Assembly (NCBI RefSeq): GCF_900327775.1
Contig: NZ_OUMZ01000007.1
Span: forward strand, 2,095,606 to 2,159,605
DNA: 64,000 nt
From: Roseovarius sp. EL26
Lineage (GTDB): Bacteria > Pseudomonadota > Alphaproteobacteria > Rhodobacterales > Rhodobacteraceae
Direction: 5' to 3'
Position 1 is the first letter of the stretch. Each line of letters starts with the position of its first letter. Both the position numbers and the translations under genes were made by a program. This document shows positions 25,266 through 33,297 of the stretch, one piece after another. Below the pieces are notes generated by a model. That model did not search any database and was not told where the DNA came from. It worked only from the letters and a program-made list of their open reading frames with translations.

Positions 25266-25648
25266 CGGGTCGATCTCCACAAATCCCACATGAACCTTTG
25301 CGCTGAGGCCTCCCAATATGGCGAAGACAGCGCGAGCAAAAAGGCAATACTTGCAAGAGAGGTCCAGACGATAGCGGACCGCCTACGCGTCACGCATGGT
25401 TTTGGCCGAGCAACCCGATACCATGCCCAGACAAGCGCAATGGCAACACCTAACAAAATGAAACCGCGATAAGCGATGAACGGTCCAAGCATCGTCAACC
25501 ATGAGCCACCAAGGCCAATGATCGATAGACCGATAGGCAGAACGCAACATGACGCTGACAACAAAGCGAGGGCTGCTGCGAGGGGCATGAGCATCCGACC
25601 GATCAAGCCGGGTTCAGTCGCTGTTTGTTCATTTGCATTCACGTTCAT
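25262..25648 (-). CDS. merT: Mercuric ion transporter MerT
   Basis: The 128-residue protein has three transmembrane helices and the vicinal cysteine motif SASCCVLPIGLS in the first helix, which accepts Hg(II) from the periplasm. The C-terminal part carries one further Cys (KPCVTRR) between helices two and three. It is the first gene of the minus-strand mer unit and is divergent from merR across a MerR-type operator. No merP gene for the periplasmic shuttle is seen. Confidence 0.87.
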   Translation of the reverse strand: MNVNANEQTATEPGLIGRMLMPLAAALALLSASCCVLPIGLSIIGLGGSWLTMLGPFIAYRGFILLGVAIALVWAWYRVARPKPCVTRRRSAIVWTSLASIAFLLALSSPYWEASAQRFMWDLWRSTR

Positions 25649-25663
25649 TTTGCCCTTCTAATT

Positions 25664-25680
25664 CCTGTAGTGGCTACAGG
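25664..25680. promoter_or_regulatory. MerR-type operator between merT and merR
   Basis: CCTGTAG and CTACAGG are perfect 7-bp arms around TGG. On the minus strand a TTGCTC -35 and a TAGAAG -10 flank the dyad at the long spacing typical of MerR-controlled promoters, reading toward merT. Confidence 0.75.
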
Positions 25681-25690
25681 AGCAAGCAAA

Positions 25691-26116
25691 ATGTTCACGA
25701 TTGGGAAGGCATCAGAACAAAGCGGCGTGAAGATCGAAACGATCCGCTATTATGAACGCGAAGGCGTTGTGCCTAAGCCGGGACGAACCGCAGGCGGACG
25801 CAGGCTCTATTCACCCGATGAGATCGCAAAACTGAGGTTTGTTCGCCGATGCAGAGATTTGGGTTTCCCTATCTCGATCATCCGAACCTTCCTGTCTTTG
25901 ACCGTGCAAAAAGATCGTTCATGTGGCGAGGTGAAAACCTTGGCGGAAGATCACTTGGTTGAGATCAACGCCAAAATAGAAAACCTGGTGCTTCTTCGCG
26001 AAGCGCTTCTAAACCTATCTGCGAACTGCGATGATGGGACAGCGGCCTGTCCGATGCTCGATGCTCTGATGAAAGATGGTTTTGGGGAATTGGGATCAGA
26101 GCAAAGCAGACCTTAG
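25691..26116 (+). CDS. merR: MerR-family mercury-responsive regulator
   Basis: The 141-residue regulator has the MerR winged helix (FTIGKASEQSGVKIETIRYY, then RTAGGRRLYSPDEI), a dimer helix and a metal-binding loop. Cysteines 78, 113 and 120 match the Hg(II) triad of MerR (82, 117, 126 in the Tn501 protein; the first two have the same 35-residue spacing, but the last loop is shorter). The start at 25691 (MFTIGKASEQ) fits the family. It is divergent from merT and should distort the shared promoter to activate it when metal binds. Confidence 0.87.
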   Translation: MFTIGKASEQSGVKIETIRYYEREGVVPKPGRTAGGRRLYSPDEIAKLRFVRRCRDLGFPISIIRTFLSLTVQKDRSCGEVKTLAEDHLVEINAKIENLVLLREALLNLSANCDDGTAACPMLDALMKDGFGELGSEQSRP

Positions 26117-26225
26117 ATAGACTTTCATAAACGGCAGCAAAGTCCGCACAGCTGACCTTAGCGCAATGCGCAGCGAAAGGCCGCTCCCCGCCGAATGCTG
26201 CATAAACTCCATTGACTTCAATGCC

Positions 26226-26882
26226 TTAGAGATGGGCAGCTTCTTCGTCCTGAGGAGGAAAATCTCTATCAATCTTTGCCTGCCACTCTGTCATTGCTTC
26301 TTCGTACTCATCTGTTCTTCCTTCATATTCTTCCCAATATGGAGGCGCAGGTATGTCTTCAGGATGAAAGCGATAACACGTCACCATTCTCACGGCATCT
26401 CGGATCACTGATGGATGCATTCGGGACCACCCTTGCCAATCGGTTGTAACTGCGAACCGGGCGACTTTTGTCCGTGTTGGTTCGTCCATTTCAGGGTATT
26501 CGCTAACTAAGTAGGCTCTGATCGACATTAGATCATCAACGGCATGACGAACAGTTTCAAAGTTTGTCCGAGCAGGGCGGCCCAGCAAAATTTCATTGAG
26601 ATCTGCCCCAGTGACCATCGCGAGTTTTACGAGTGTCGTGGATGGTATCGGTCGCAATCCACGCTCGTACGCATAATACGTGCGTGACGTTACCCCCAGC
26701 AGTTCGGCCATTTCATTTTTTTGCAGCCCAAGTTTTTCGCGTAAGGCTTGCACGTTTGTGTGCACAGCTGAGGTGGGAGTGTTCCGAACGTAGCCCTCTC
26801 TGAAGTTCTCCAGCTTATCCAGTCTGTCCGTAATCTTCCTGATGGTAGCTGTATTTTCTGACCTTAACTTGAATTTAGCCAA
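26226..26882 (-). CDS. XRE-type regulator of the island's right end
   Basis: The 218-residue protein has a helix-turn-helix at about residues 45-100 (REKLGLQKNEMAELLGVTSR, then TYYAYERGLRPIPSTTLVKL) and an unassigned acidic C-terminal domain that may sense a signal or form multimers. It is divergent from the Xis-like genes and integrase, and several inverted repeats lie in the gap, so it probably represses excision and integration functions like an immunity repressor. That role is inferred. Confidence 0.75.
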   Translation of the reverse strand: MAKFKLRSENTATIRKITDRLDKLENFREGYVRNTPTSAVHTNVQALREKLGLQKNEMAELLGVTSRTYYAYERGLRPIPSTTLVKLAMVTGADLNEILLGRPARTNFETVRHAVDDLMSIRAYLVSEYPEMDEPTRTKVARFAVTTDWQGWSRMHPSVIRDAVRMVTCYRFHPEDIPAPPYWEEYEGRTDEYEEAMTEWQAKIDRDFPPQDEEAAHL

Positions 26883-26899
26883 AGCTCGCCCTCCCGATG

Positions 26900-26941
26900 A
26901 TCGGAACGAACGTACCGATTAATATGCGTTGCGTGAGCAAC
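26900..26941. promoter_or_regulatory. Operator cluster between XRE repressor and Xis genes
   Basis: Two dyads lie side by side. ATCGGAACG/CGTACCGAT (26900-26919) has one mismatch, and GTTGC/GCAAC (26928-26941) is perfect. They occupy the 122-bp divergent gap and are likely control sites for excision genes. Confidence 0.45.
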
Positions 26942-27004
26942 TTGTAACTCATTACATCAGGGTGACAAGTCTCTGCAAGAGATTGCAATTTTTGCGAGGA
27001 AGCT

Positions 27005-27223
27005 ATGCCAGATCTACTTTCAAAAGGCCAAACCCCTGAAGCTTGGAGTAAGCAGCTAATGGAGCACGGGGTGCATGTTTCACCTCGTTTGATCCGAGCA
27101 AAAGCGCACAAGACTGGGCATTTCCACAAAATCGGTAGGTTGATGCTTCTTACGCCGCTCCAGATCGAAAATTTGATCATCGCATCTTCCGAGACCGTCG
27201 ACGGTCAACCGTCGGGAGGCTGA
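27005..27223 (+). CDS. Xis-like small DNA-binding protein A
   Basis: The 72-residue protein has the size and layout of a recombination directionality factor: a helix-turn-helix-like centre (TPEAWSKQLMEHGVHVSPRL, then IRAKAHKTGHFHKIGRLMLL). It aligns over about 55 residues with the next gene (shared G-x-[TS]-P-x-x-W, [LI]-R-x-K-A and HK[IL]G), so the two arose by tandem duplication. It lies 2 bp upstream of its copy and then the integrase. Direct assignment to excisionase is inference from position and form. Confidence 0.65.
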   Translation: MPDLLSKGQTPEAWSKQLMEHGVHVSPRLIRAKAHKTGHFHKIGRLMLLTPLQIENLIIASSETVDGQPSGG

Positions 27224-27225
27224 GA

Positions 27226-27576
27226 ATGCCAAAGCAATCTATCGAGCCCCTTGGGTCGGAAGTTCTGGATAACGGAAAGTCGCCGACCCAGTGGGTGGCG
27301 GTCCTTTCATCTCGGGGTCTCGCAATCACCGAACGAACGCTTCGTGAGAAAGCCAACAGGCTCGGTGCCTGCCACAAGCTTGGCAATGCAATGATCATCA
27401 CAGCGGCCCAAATCGATACAATTTTAAAGGAGGGCACCCATTGCCGCTCGAACCGAGGAAAAGGGACCGCATCTACTATGCGGTCGGCTGGATCGAATAC
27501 AACGGTCGCCCGATCGCCGGTCCATATCGAAAAAGCACGGAGTCGACTACAGAAGCTGGCGCGCGGGACTGGATAG
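27226..27576 (+). CDS. Xis-like small DNA-binding protein B (overlaps the integrase start)
   Basis: Residues 1-70 are a second copy of the Xis-like fold of the preceding gene (SPTQWVAVLSSRGLAITERT, then LREKANRLGACHKLGNAMII). The frame continues to 27576, so its last 45 residues are encoded by the first 136 bp of the integrase gene in another frame. That tail has unnatural composition and is probably a by-product of the overlap. The overlap may couple synthesis of the two proteins. Confidence 0.6.
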   Translation: MPKQSIEPLGSEVLDNGKSPTQWVAVLSSRGLAITERTLREKANRLGACHKLGNAMIITAAQIDTILKEGTHCRSNRGKGTASTMRSAGSNTTVARSPVHIEKARSRLQKLARGTG

Positions 27577-28514
27577 CTCAGGAAACTGAATACCAAATCC
27601 GAAAGCATCTTGTTGGAGAGGATAAAGCACTCAGGTTCTTAGATGCCCTTGAGCTTTATGATCCCGACCCCAAGACTGCGGCTCGAATAGAAAAGTTGCT
27701 CGACGAAATTGGGGAGGTGCCACTATCCGATATCACTGGAGCCTTTCTCAAGAGCTTAGGCCCTAAGCTAATGCCAGACGTGTCAGTTGATACATGGCTG
27801 CGGGAGATAATCACACCCGTCCGTGCGGTCGTTAACAATGCCCACGAACTGAAGAGAACACCCTATTTGAAAGTTCGAGCTTTCAAGACAAGCGAAGTTG
27901 TCGCTCAAGACACAAAGCGCGGGAAAACAAGCCGTGTAAAGCGGGTCCCAGCAACTAGAGGATGGATCGAAGCATTCTGTCGAGAGGCTGACCCCTATAA
28001 TGCGGCACTTGTTCGCTTCATGTTTGAGACTGCAGCAAGGATTGATCAGGCCATCTCAGTGAAACCGGCGGAAGTCTTCCCGGAATCGCTTGCGGTGAGC
28101 CTCAAAGCCCAAAAAGGGCATCCAAAATGCCTGGTCGCAGTCAGCCCCGAGATGATGGACGAACTCACAGCGTTAAAGCCAAAGAGGCCAAGGAACCGGA
28201 AGACCGGCGGTTTCATAGAAGAAAGGCTATTCGGTTATGGGAGTTCGACAGGCTACAATGGTAGGTGGAAGACGATCTGCAACGCGGCGGACATACCTTA
28301 TCTTTCCGCACATGCCGCTGGCAGACATGGATTCTATACCGAACTGGTTGTGCGACAGGGTGTTGACCCAGTGACTGCAGCTGAAGCCGGACGTTGGTCC
28401 GACGTTTCCTTGCCGCTAAGAGTTTATGCGCATTCAGAAACCGATGAAGCGCAGATTAGGGCGCTGTTTCGTACAAAACTTGTACAGCTGCAGGCCAAAG
28501 ACGACGGCAAATAA
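27441..28514 (+). CDS. int: Tyrosine recombinase (island integrase)
   Basis: The 357-residue protein has the catalytic set of a phage-type integrase: Arg in FETAARIDQAIS, Lys in KAQKGHPKC, the HAAGRH box, a Trp in GRWSDVS and the nucleophile Tyr in RVYAH. The N-terminal part (about 1-130) should be the arm and core-binding regions. It starts with TTG at 27441 behind a strong AAGGAGG site, inside the preceding Xis-like frame. Its 3' end lies 35 bp from attR. It should recombine the 49-bp repeat in tRNA-Arg(CCU). Confidence 0.9.
   Translation: MPLEPRKRDRIYYAVGWIEYNGRPIAGPYRKSTESTTEAGARDWIAQETEYQIRKHLVGEDKALRFLDALELYDPDPKTAARIEKLLDEIGEVPLSDITGAFLKSLGPKLMPDVSVDTWLREIITPVRAVVNNAHELKRTPYLKVRAFKTSEVVAQDTKRGKTSRVKRVPATRGWIEAFCREADPYNAALVRFMFETAARIDQAISVKPAEVFPESLAVSLKAQKGHPKCLVAVSPEMMDELTALKPKRPRNRKTGGFIEERLFGYGSSTGYNGRWKTICNAADIPYLSAHAAGRHGFYTELVVRQGVDPVTAAEAGRWSDVSLPLRVYAHSETDEAQIRALFRTKLVQLQAKDDGK
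28470..28487 (+). repeat. Putative integrase/Xis arm site, right
   Basis: CGTACAAAACTTGTACAG lies in the last codons of the integrase gene and matches the left copy at 4775-4792 in 16 of 18 positions. Inside it GTACAA/TTGTAC is a perfect dyad. Confidence 0.5.
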
Positions 28515-28549
28515 CTGAAATCAAATAAGGAATATGCATATGACTAACT

Positions 28550-28598
28550 CCCTCCTAAGGGGCAGGTTGCAGGTTCGAATCCTGCCGGGGTCACCAAA
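28550..28598 (+). repeat. attR: right copy of the 49-bp direct repeat
   Basis: This is the displaced 3' part of tRNA-Arg(CCU), identical to 4626-4674. It lacks the 5' half of a tRNA and is not a functional tRNA gene. Confidence 0.93.
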
Positions 28599-28699
28599 TT
28601 TATTTTATAACAAATACTTAGGGCACACCAAAGCGATTGAACCTTTACCCCAAAGCTGGCCTCAGCCAACCCAGAAAATCCTCAAAACATCACGATCGT

Positions 28700-29389
28700 T
28701 TACACTTCCGCGCGGGGAAAGCGGCACAAGATCATATCGCGCATCATTACGTTGTTGTTCTGTGGCTCTTTGAAAATCAGGTCGATCCATGCCCGTTCAA
28801 GCCGCTTTTCATTCAGATCACTATAGCCAAGGTCGAACTCTACAGTCATTTCAGTCGGCTTTAACGTTAATTCCCGGATGACCTGAACGACATTGGGGCC
28901 GTGTTTGATATTTAGCCGCGCGAAAAGGGGTAGCGGTTTTTCCAGGTCAATCATCGCATCGAGCCGGATCAGATGCCGTTTCTGCAATCCTTGCAGAGCC
29001 TCCTCGGGCAAGTCCAGAACCAGTGACAGAAATGATCCATCAAACCCAGACACCTCTAGACTGAGTCCATAAGGCGCGGCATCAGCGATTTCGCCGCTCG
29101 GCACTTGGCCCAGCGAAATTTCAGCCAAGCGGCAATCGTGAAACAACTTCACTTCAGATCCCAATTTTGCACCGTTCTGAACCGATTTCGGGCGAGGTTC
29201 AGACAAGGCGGACCGCCACATCTCAGGGCGCCAGAACCAATCTGTACCATGGGGTATGAGAAATTTGTCGGAGCCAATGTGTCGCTGGATTGACGACGTC
29301 GCAGCAGGGAGGTGCCCGGAGGGCAATCCGGATTGTGTTCCCGCCCATGAACCGAGCCATTTCTTCAACGATTTGCGCAGCTCGCTCAT
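28700..29389 (-). CDS. Conserved hypothetical protein (possibly DUF6478 family)
   Basis: This 229-residue soluble protein resembles an uncharacterised family I associate with Rhodobacterales (DUF6478). The start at 29389 (MSELRKSLKKWLGSW) is preferred; the upstream frame is unlikely. The N-terminus is basic, the middle has DWFWRPEMWRSAL, and the remainder is mostly beta-strand and hydrophobic. It is the first chromosomal gene right of the island and lies downstream of ilvD. Function unknown. Confidence 0.6.
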   Translation of the reverse strand: MSELRKSLKKWLGSWAGTQSGLPSGHLPAATSSIQRHIGSDKFLIPHGTDWFWRPEMWRSALSEPRPKSVQNGAKLGSEVKLFHDCRLAEISLGQVPSGEIADAAPYGLSLEVSGFDGSFLSLVLDLPEEALQGLQKRHLIRLDAMIDLEKPLPLFARLNIKHGPNVVQVIRELTLKPTEMTVEFDLGYSDLNEKRLERAWIDLIFKEPQNNNVMMRDMILCRFPRAEV

Positions 29390-29478
29390 ATTGGGTCTAT
29401 CCTGCTTGCCTTGCCTGCACCATTTCCGGTCCGGGCACGTTAACATCCTTAACGTTTTGTCAGCAATGCAAAGTGGGT

Positions 29479-29506
29479 TGGCCCGGCGACAACAGCGGCC
29501 GGGCCA
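29479..29506 (-). terminator. Stem-loop after ilvD
   Basis: TGGCCCGGC (29479-29487) pairs perfectly with GCCGGGCCA (29498-29506), starting 8 bp past the ilvD stop. The T-run after it on the minus strand is poor, so termination may be inefficient. Confidence 0.6.
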
Positions 29507-29514
29507 GTGAGGTT

Positions 29515-31245
29515 TTAGATATCGTCAAAATAGGTGTGACGTTCGGCCTGGCCACCGGGGTGGGTTACGGCACCTTTGTAGGTCTCACCTACAAGCTGCG
29601 CATATTTCCACAAAGCACCACTGGCGTAGATCGTTTCGCGCGGGCCAGCCCAGTTTTTCTTGCGCTCAGCCAGATCGTCTTCGCTCAGGTCAACGCTGAT
29701 CTCGCCGGTGAGGGCGTTGATCGTGATCATGTCGCCGTTGTTCAGCATGGCAATCGGTCCGCCATGCGCGGCCTCTGGTCCGACGTGACCCACGCAGAAC
29801 CCGCGGGTTGCGCCGCTGAAACGGCCATCGGTGATCAAGGCAACCTTTTTGCCCATGCCTTGCCCGCTGAGTGCGGCGGTGGTGGAGAGCATTTCACGCA
29901 TGCCCGGGCCGCCTGCGGGGCCTTCATTGCGGATAACCAGAACTTCGCCTTCTTCATAGGCGCGCTCTTGCACAGCGGCGAAAGCATCTTCTTCGCATTC
30001 AAACACCCGTGCAGGGCCCGTGAACACTTGCTGTTCATCGCTCATACCCGCGACCTTCACGATGGCACCGGCTGGCGCCAGATTACCTTTGAGACCAACA
30101 ACACCACCGGTTTTGGTGATTGGTGTCGCAACCGGATAGATCACTTTGCCGTCGGCTTCGCGTTCAACCAGATCTAGCTCTTCACCCATGGTGCGGCCGG
30201 TTGCGGTGATGCAGTCTTCGTGGATCAGGCCCGCTTTGCGCAGTTCTTTCATCACGACAGGAACGCCGCCCGCCTCGTAAAGGTCTTTGGCGACATAGGC
30301 CCCACCGGGTTTCAGGTCGACGAAATACGGCGTGTCTTTGAAGATCTCACAGACGTCATCAAGGAAGAACTCAAGCCCCGCCTCATGCGCAATCGCAGGC
30401 AGGTGCAGACCAGCGTTGGTTGAGCCACCTGTGCAGGCCACAACACGCGCTGCATTTTCCAGCGACTTCAATGTCACGATGTCCCGCGCACGGATGTTTT
30501 TCGCGATCAGGTTCATCACGGCACGGCCCGAGGCCTCGCCATATTGGTCACGGCTTTCATATGGCGCAGGTGCGCCAGATGAGTTTGGCAGTGCAAGACC
30601 GATCGCCTCGGATACGCAAGCCATGGTGTTGGCAGTAAACTGACCACCACAAGCACCCGCAGATGGGCAGGCCACGGCTTCGAGCTTTTCCAGCTCGCAG
30701 GTCGACAGATTGCCCGCTTGGTGCTGACCGACGGCTTCGAATACGTCCTGAACGGTCACATCGCGCCCTTCATAGCGGCCCGGAAGGATCGACCCACCGT
30801 AGATGAAAACCGATGGCGTGTTCAGACGCACCATCGCCATCATCATGCCGGGCAGGGATTTATCACAACCGGCAAGGCCGACAATCGCGTCATAGGCGTG
30901 GCCGCGCATGGTTAGCTCAACAGTGTCGGCAATCGCCTCACGGCTGGCCAGTGACGAGCGCATGCCCTCGTGGCCCATCGCGATGCCGTCGGTGACGGTG
31001 ATGGTGGTGAACTCACGTGGTGTCCCCATCGCTTGTTTGACGCCCATCTTCACCGATTGCGCCTGACGGTTCAGGGCGATGTTACAAGGGGCCGCCTCGT
31101 TCCAACAGGTGGCAACACCTACCAGTGGTTGGTGAATTTCTTCCTCACTCAGGCCCATCGCATAAAGATACGAACGGTGCGGCGCGCGCGCAGGACCTTC
31201 GGTCACATAGCGGCTGGGAAGTTTTGCTTTATCAAATTTGGTCAT
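29515..31245 (-). CDS. ilvD: Dihydroxy-acid dehydratase
   Basis: IlvD dehydrates 2,3-dihydroxy-3-methylbutanoate and its homologue in valine, isoleucine and pantothenate synthesis, using an Fe-S cluster. The 576-residue protein shows the three cysteine motifs of the family: [17 protein letters not shown] and CPSAGACGG. The start at 31245 ([12 protein letters not shown]) has a GGGAG site; 19 upstream codons are unsupported. Length is standard and no defect is visible. Confidence 0.96.
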   Translation of the reverse strand: MTKFDKAKLPSRYVTEGPARAPHRSYLYAMGLSEEEIHQPLVGVATCWNEAAPCNIALNRQAQSVKMGVKQAMGTPREFTTITVTDGIAMGHEGMRSSLASREAIADTVELTMRGHAYDAIVGLAGCDKSLPGMMMAMVRLNTPSVFIYGGSILPGRYEGRDVTVQDVFEAVGQHQAGNLSTCELEKLEAVACPSAGACGGQFTANTMACVSEAIGLALPNSSGAPAPYESRDQYGEASGRAVMNLIAKNIRARDIVTLKSLENAARVVACTGGSTNAGLHLPAIAHEAGLEFFLDDVCEIFKDTPYFVDLKPGGAYVAKDLYEAGGVPVVMKELRKAGLIHEDCITATGRTMGEELDLVEREADGKVIYPVATPITKTGGVVGLKGNLAPAGAIVKVAGMSDEQQVFTGPARVFECEEDAFAAVQERAYEEGEVLVIRNEGPAGGPGMREMLSTTAALSGQGMGKKVALITDGRFSGATRGFCVGHVGPEAAHGGPIAMLNNGDMITINALTGEISVDLSEDDLAERKKNWAGPRETIYASGALWKYAQLVGETYKGAVTHPGGQAERHTYFDDI

Positions 31246-31403
31246 GGCGGGCTCCCGAAATCTTGTCACAAAGGGCATAGACGCGCCGCGCGCGCGATAC
31301 AAGCGGCACTAAACGATCTGCGGCTTGATTTCGCACCGTTTTGCCCCCTGATCTGCGCAAACATCCGATTGTAACTGCCAGAACACCGCAATAGCGTGAT
31401 GTT

Positions 31404-32285
31404 ATGCGATATGATGCTCATTGCTTTTTGACGGACCCTGCCCGACCCAGCGCTGGGTTACCACGCCTTGCTGGCGGGATGATGGTGGTATTCATCACAC
31501 TGATCTTGTTGCAATCCTTTATGTCACAGGCGATCAGTCCATTTCTGCCCTCCGACCAGAGCGCGCGGGATCATCTGATTTATGGCACTTCGCCCGGTGG
31601 AGCACTGTTGACGCTATATGGCTTCACTTTGGCTTTTATATCGTTATGGCTGGCGTTGCGGCTTGTGCATGATCGTCCTCTTTGGACAATTTTTGGGCCA
31701 CCGCGTCTGGTCATCTTTCAGTTTCGTCGGGCCCTTGGGCCGTTGATACTGTTGTCACTTGTGATCCTACTTTTGCCATCACCCGATACAATGGAGCCAC
31801 AACGAAATCTTTCAACCACCCTGTGGTTGGCGTTTTTGGCTCCGGGGCTGTTCGGGGTCCTGATCCAGACCACCGCAGAAGAGGCGCTGTTTCGAGGGTA
31901 TATGCAAAGCCAGTTGGCCGCGCGTTTTGCCAACCCTCTGATCTGGCTGGGCTTGCCGTCAATACTGTTCGGACTGGTACACTATGATCCGAGCTTAAAC
32001 GGCGCACACAGCTGGCTGATCGTGGGCTGGGCCACGCTCTTTGGTCTTGCTGCAGCGGATCTGACAGCGCGCGCAGGCTCTCTTGGTCCAGCGATGGCGT
32101 TTCATTTCATCAATAACGCCGGTGCAATCTTGATTGCAGCACCCACCGGGTGGTTGGATGGGCTGGCGCTTTATACCTATCCGTTCTCGATGGATGATGC
32201 TGATGCCGTTTTGATCTGGGCTCCCGTCGATATTCTCTGGATTTTCTGCGCTTGGCTTGCCATACGCCTCACGTTGCAACGTTGA
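31404..32285 (+). CDS. CPBP-family intramembrane metalloprotease
   Basis: This 293-residue membrane protein has about eight hydrophobic helices. The CAAX/CPBP protease motifs are complete: EEALFR (Glu159, Glu160, Arg164), a His in FGLVHYDP (residue 193) and HFINN near 232. Family members cut membrane or prenylated substrates or act in bacteriocin immunity. Substrate unknown. It is divergent from ilvD and 61 bp upstream of accD. Confidence 0.87.
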   Translation: MRYDAHCFLTDPARPSAGLPRLAGGMMVVFITLILLQSFMSQAISPFLPSDQSARDHLIYGTSPGGALLTLYGFTLAFISLWLALRLVHDRPLWTIFGPPRLVIFQFRRALGPLILLSLVILLLPSPDTMEPQRNLSTTLWLAFLAPGLFGVLIQTTAEEALFRGYMQSQLAARFANPLIWLGLPSILFGLVHYDPSLNGAHSWLIVGWATLFGLAAADLTARAGSLGPAMAFHFINNAGAILIAAPTGWLDGLALYTYPFSMDDADAVLIWAPVDILWIFCAWLAIRLTLQR

Positions 32286-32346
32286 TTGCAATTCGAGACA
32301 TTGACCATTATCTCAGTGCGATAACATTACCTAGGGACAGCAGCCC

Positions 32347-33297
32347 ATGAACTGGATCACAAATTACGTCCGCCCGCGGATCAACTCGATTTTCTCGCGG
32401 CGTGAAGTCCCTGAGAACCTCTGGACCAAATGTGATGGCTGCAGCACCATGCTGTTTCACCGTGAGTTAAAAGACAACTTGAACGTCTGCACCAATTGCG
32501 GCCACCACATGAACATCACCCCGCGTGATCGTTTTATCGGTCTGTTTGATGGTGGTGCCTTCGCCGAGATCGACGTCCCTGCCCCAACAACCGACCCGTT
32601 GCAATTTCGCGATCAGAAAAAATACCCGGATCGGATGAAAGCCGCACAGCGCAAGACCGGCGAAAAAGAAGCCATGCTGGTCGCCACTGGCGATATGGGC
32701 CGCACGCCGATTGTGGCCGCAGCGCAGGATTTCTCGTTCATGGGCGGATCGATGGGCATGTATGTTGGCAACGCCATCATCGCAGCCGCTGAAAAGGCGG
32801 TTGAGCTGAACCGCCCACTGATCCTGTTTTCCGCCGCTGGTGGCGCACGCATGCAAGAGGGCATTCTGTCCTTGATGCAGATGCCGCGCACCACCGTGGC
32901 CCTGCAGATGCTGAAAGAGGCAAACCTGCCTTATATTGTCGTGCTGACACACCCCACCACCGGCGGCGTAACTGCCAGCTATGCCATGCTGGGCGACGTG
33001 CACATTGCCGAACCCAATGCACTGATCTGCTTTGCTGGCCCACGGGTGATTGAGCAGACCATTCGCGAAAAACTACCCGACGGGTTCCAACGCGCTGAAT
33101 ACCTGCTGGATCACGGCATGCTGGACCGCGTCACATCGCGGACCGAGATGCGCGACGAGCTGATCACCATCACCCGCATGTTGATGGGTCTGCCCCCGGC
33201 AGTTGCCGGTGACCTACCGCCCCCTGACGACGCGCCTGAGGCCGCATTGGAAGCCCCGGCTGAGGCCGACGCCAGCGAAGAGACCACCGAGAAATGA
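32347..33297 (+). CDS. accD: Acetyl-CoA carboxylase carboxyltransferase subunit beta
   Basis: AccD carries out, with AccA, the transfer of CO2 from biotin to acetyl-CoA in fatty acid synthesis. The 316-residue protein has the zinc ribbon Cys29, Cys32, Cys48 and Cys51 and the crotonase-fold core ([26 protein letters not shown]-type segment as [13 protein letters not shown]). The C-terminus is a short acidic Ala/Glu-rich tail. Its stop overlaps the folC start by 4 bp. Confidence 0.96.
   Translation: MNWITNYVRPRINSIFSRREVPENLWTKCDGCSTMLFHRELKDNLNVCTNCGHHMNITPRDRFIGLFDGGAFAEIDVPAPTTDPLQFRDQKKYPDRMKAAQRKTGEKEAMLVATGDMGRTPIVAAAQDFSFMGGSMGMYVGNAIIAAAEKAVELNRPLILFSAAGGARMQEGILSLMQMPRTTVALQMLKEANLPYIVVLTHPTTGGVTASYAMLGDVHIAEPNALICFAGPRVIEQTIREKLPDGFQRAEYLLDHGMLDRVTSRTEMRDELITITRMLMGLPPAVAGDLPPPDDAPEAALEAPAEADASEETTEK

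Larger units (their letters stand above)
4626..28598. mobile_element. Integrative mobilizable genomic island in tRNA-Arg(CCU), plasmid-derived
   Basis: The island is bounded by 49-bp direct repeats and carries a tyrosine recombinase with two Xis-like proteins at its right end. It also carries a RepC-like initiator and a MobV-type relaxase at its left end, and cargo between them: a catabolic cassette at 8753-21609, a phosphoesterase, an exported-protein pair and a mercury uptake cluster. No type IV secretion genes are present, so transfer would need a helper. The mixture of replication, mobilization and integration functions suggests a plasmid captured by, or co-evolved with, a site-specific integration module. 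Confidence 0.9.

Noticed and set aside
28550..28598. Second tRNA-Arg gene at the right end of the island.
   Set aside because: Only the 3' part is present; the acceptor 5' strand, D-arm and half of the anticodon stem are missing.
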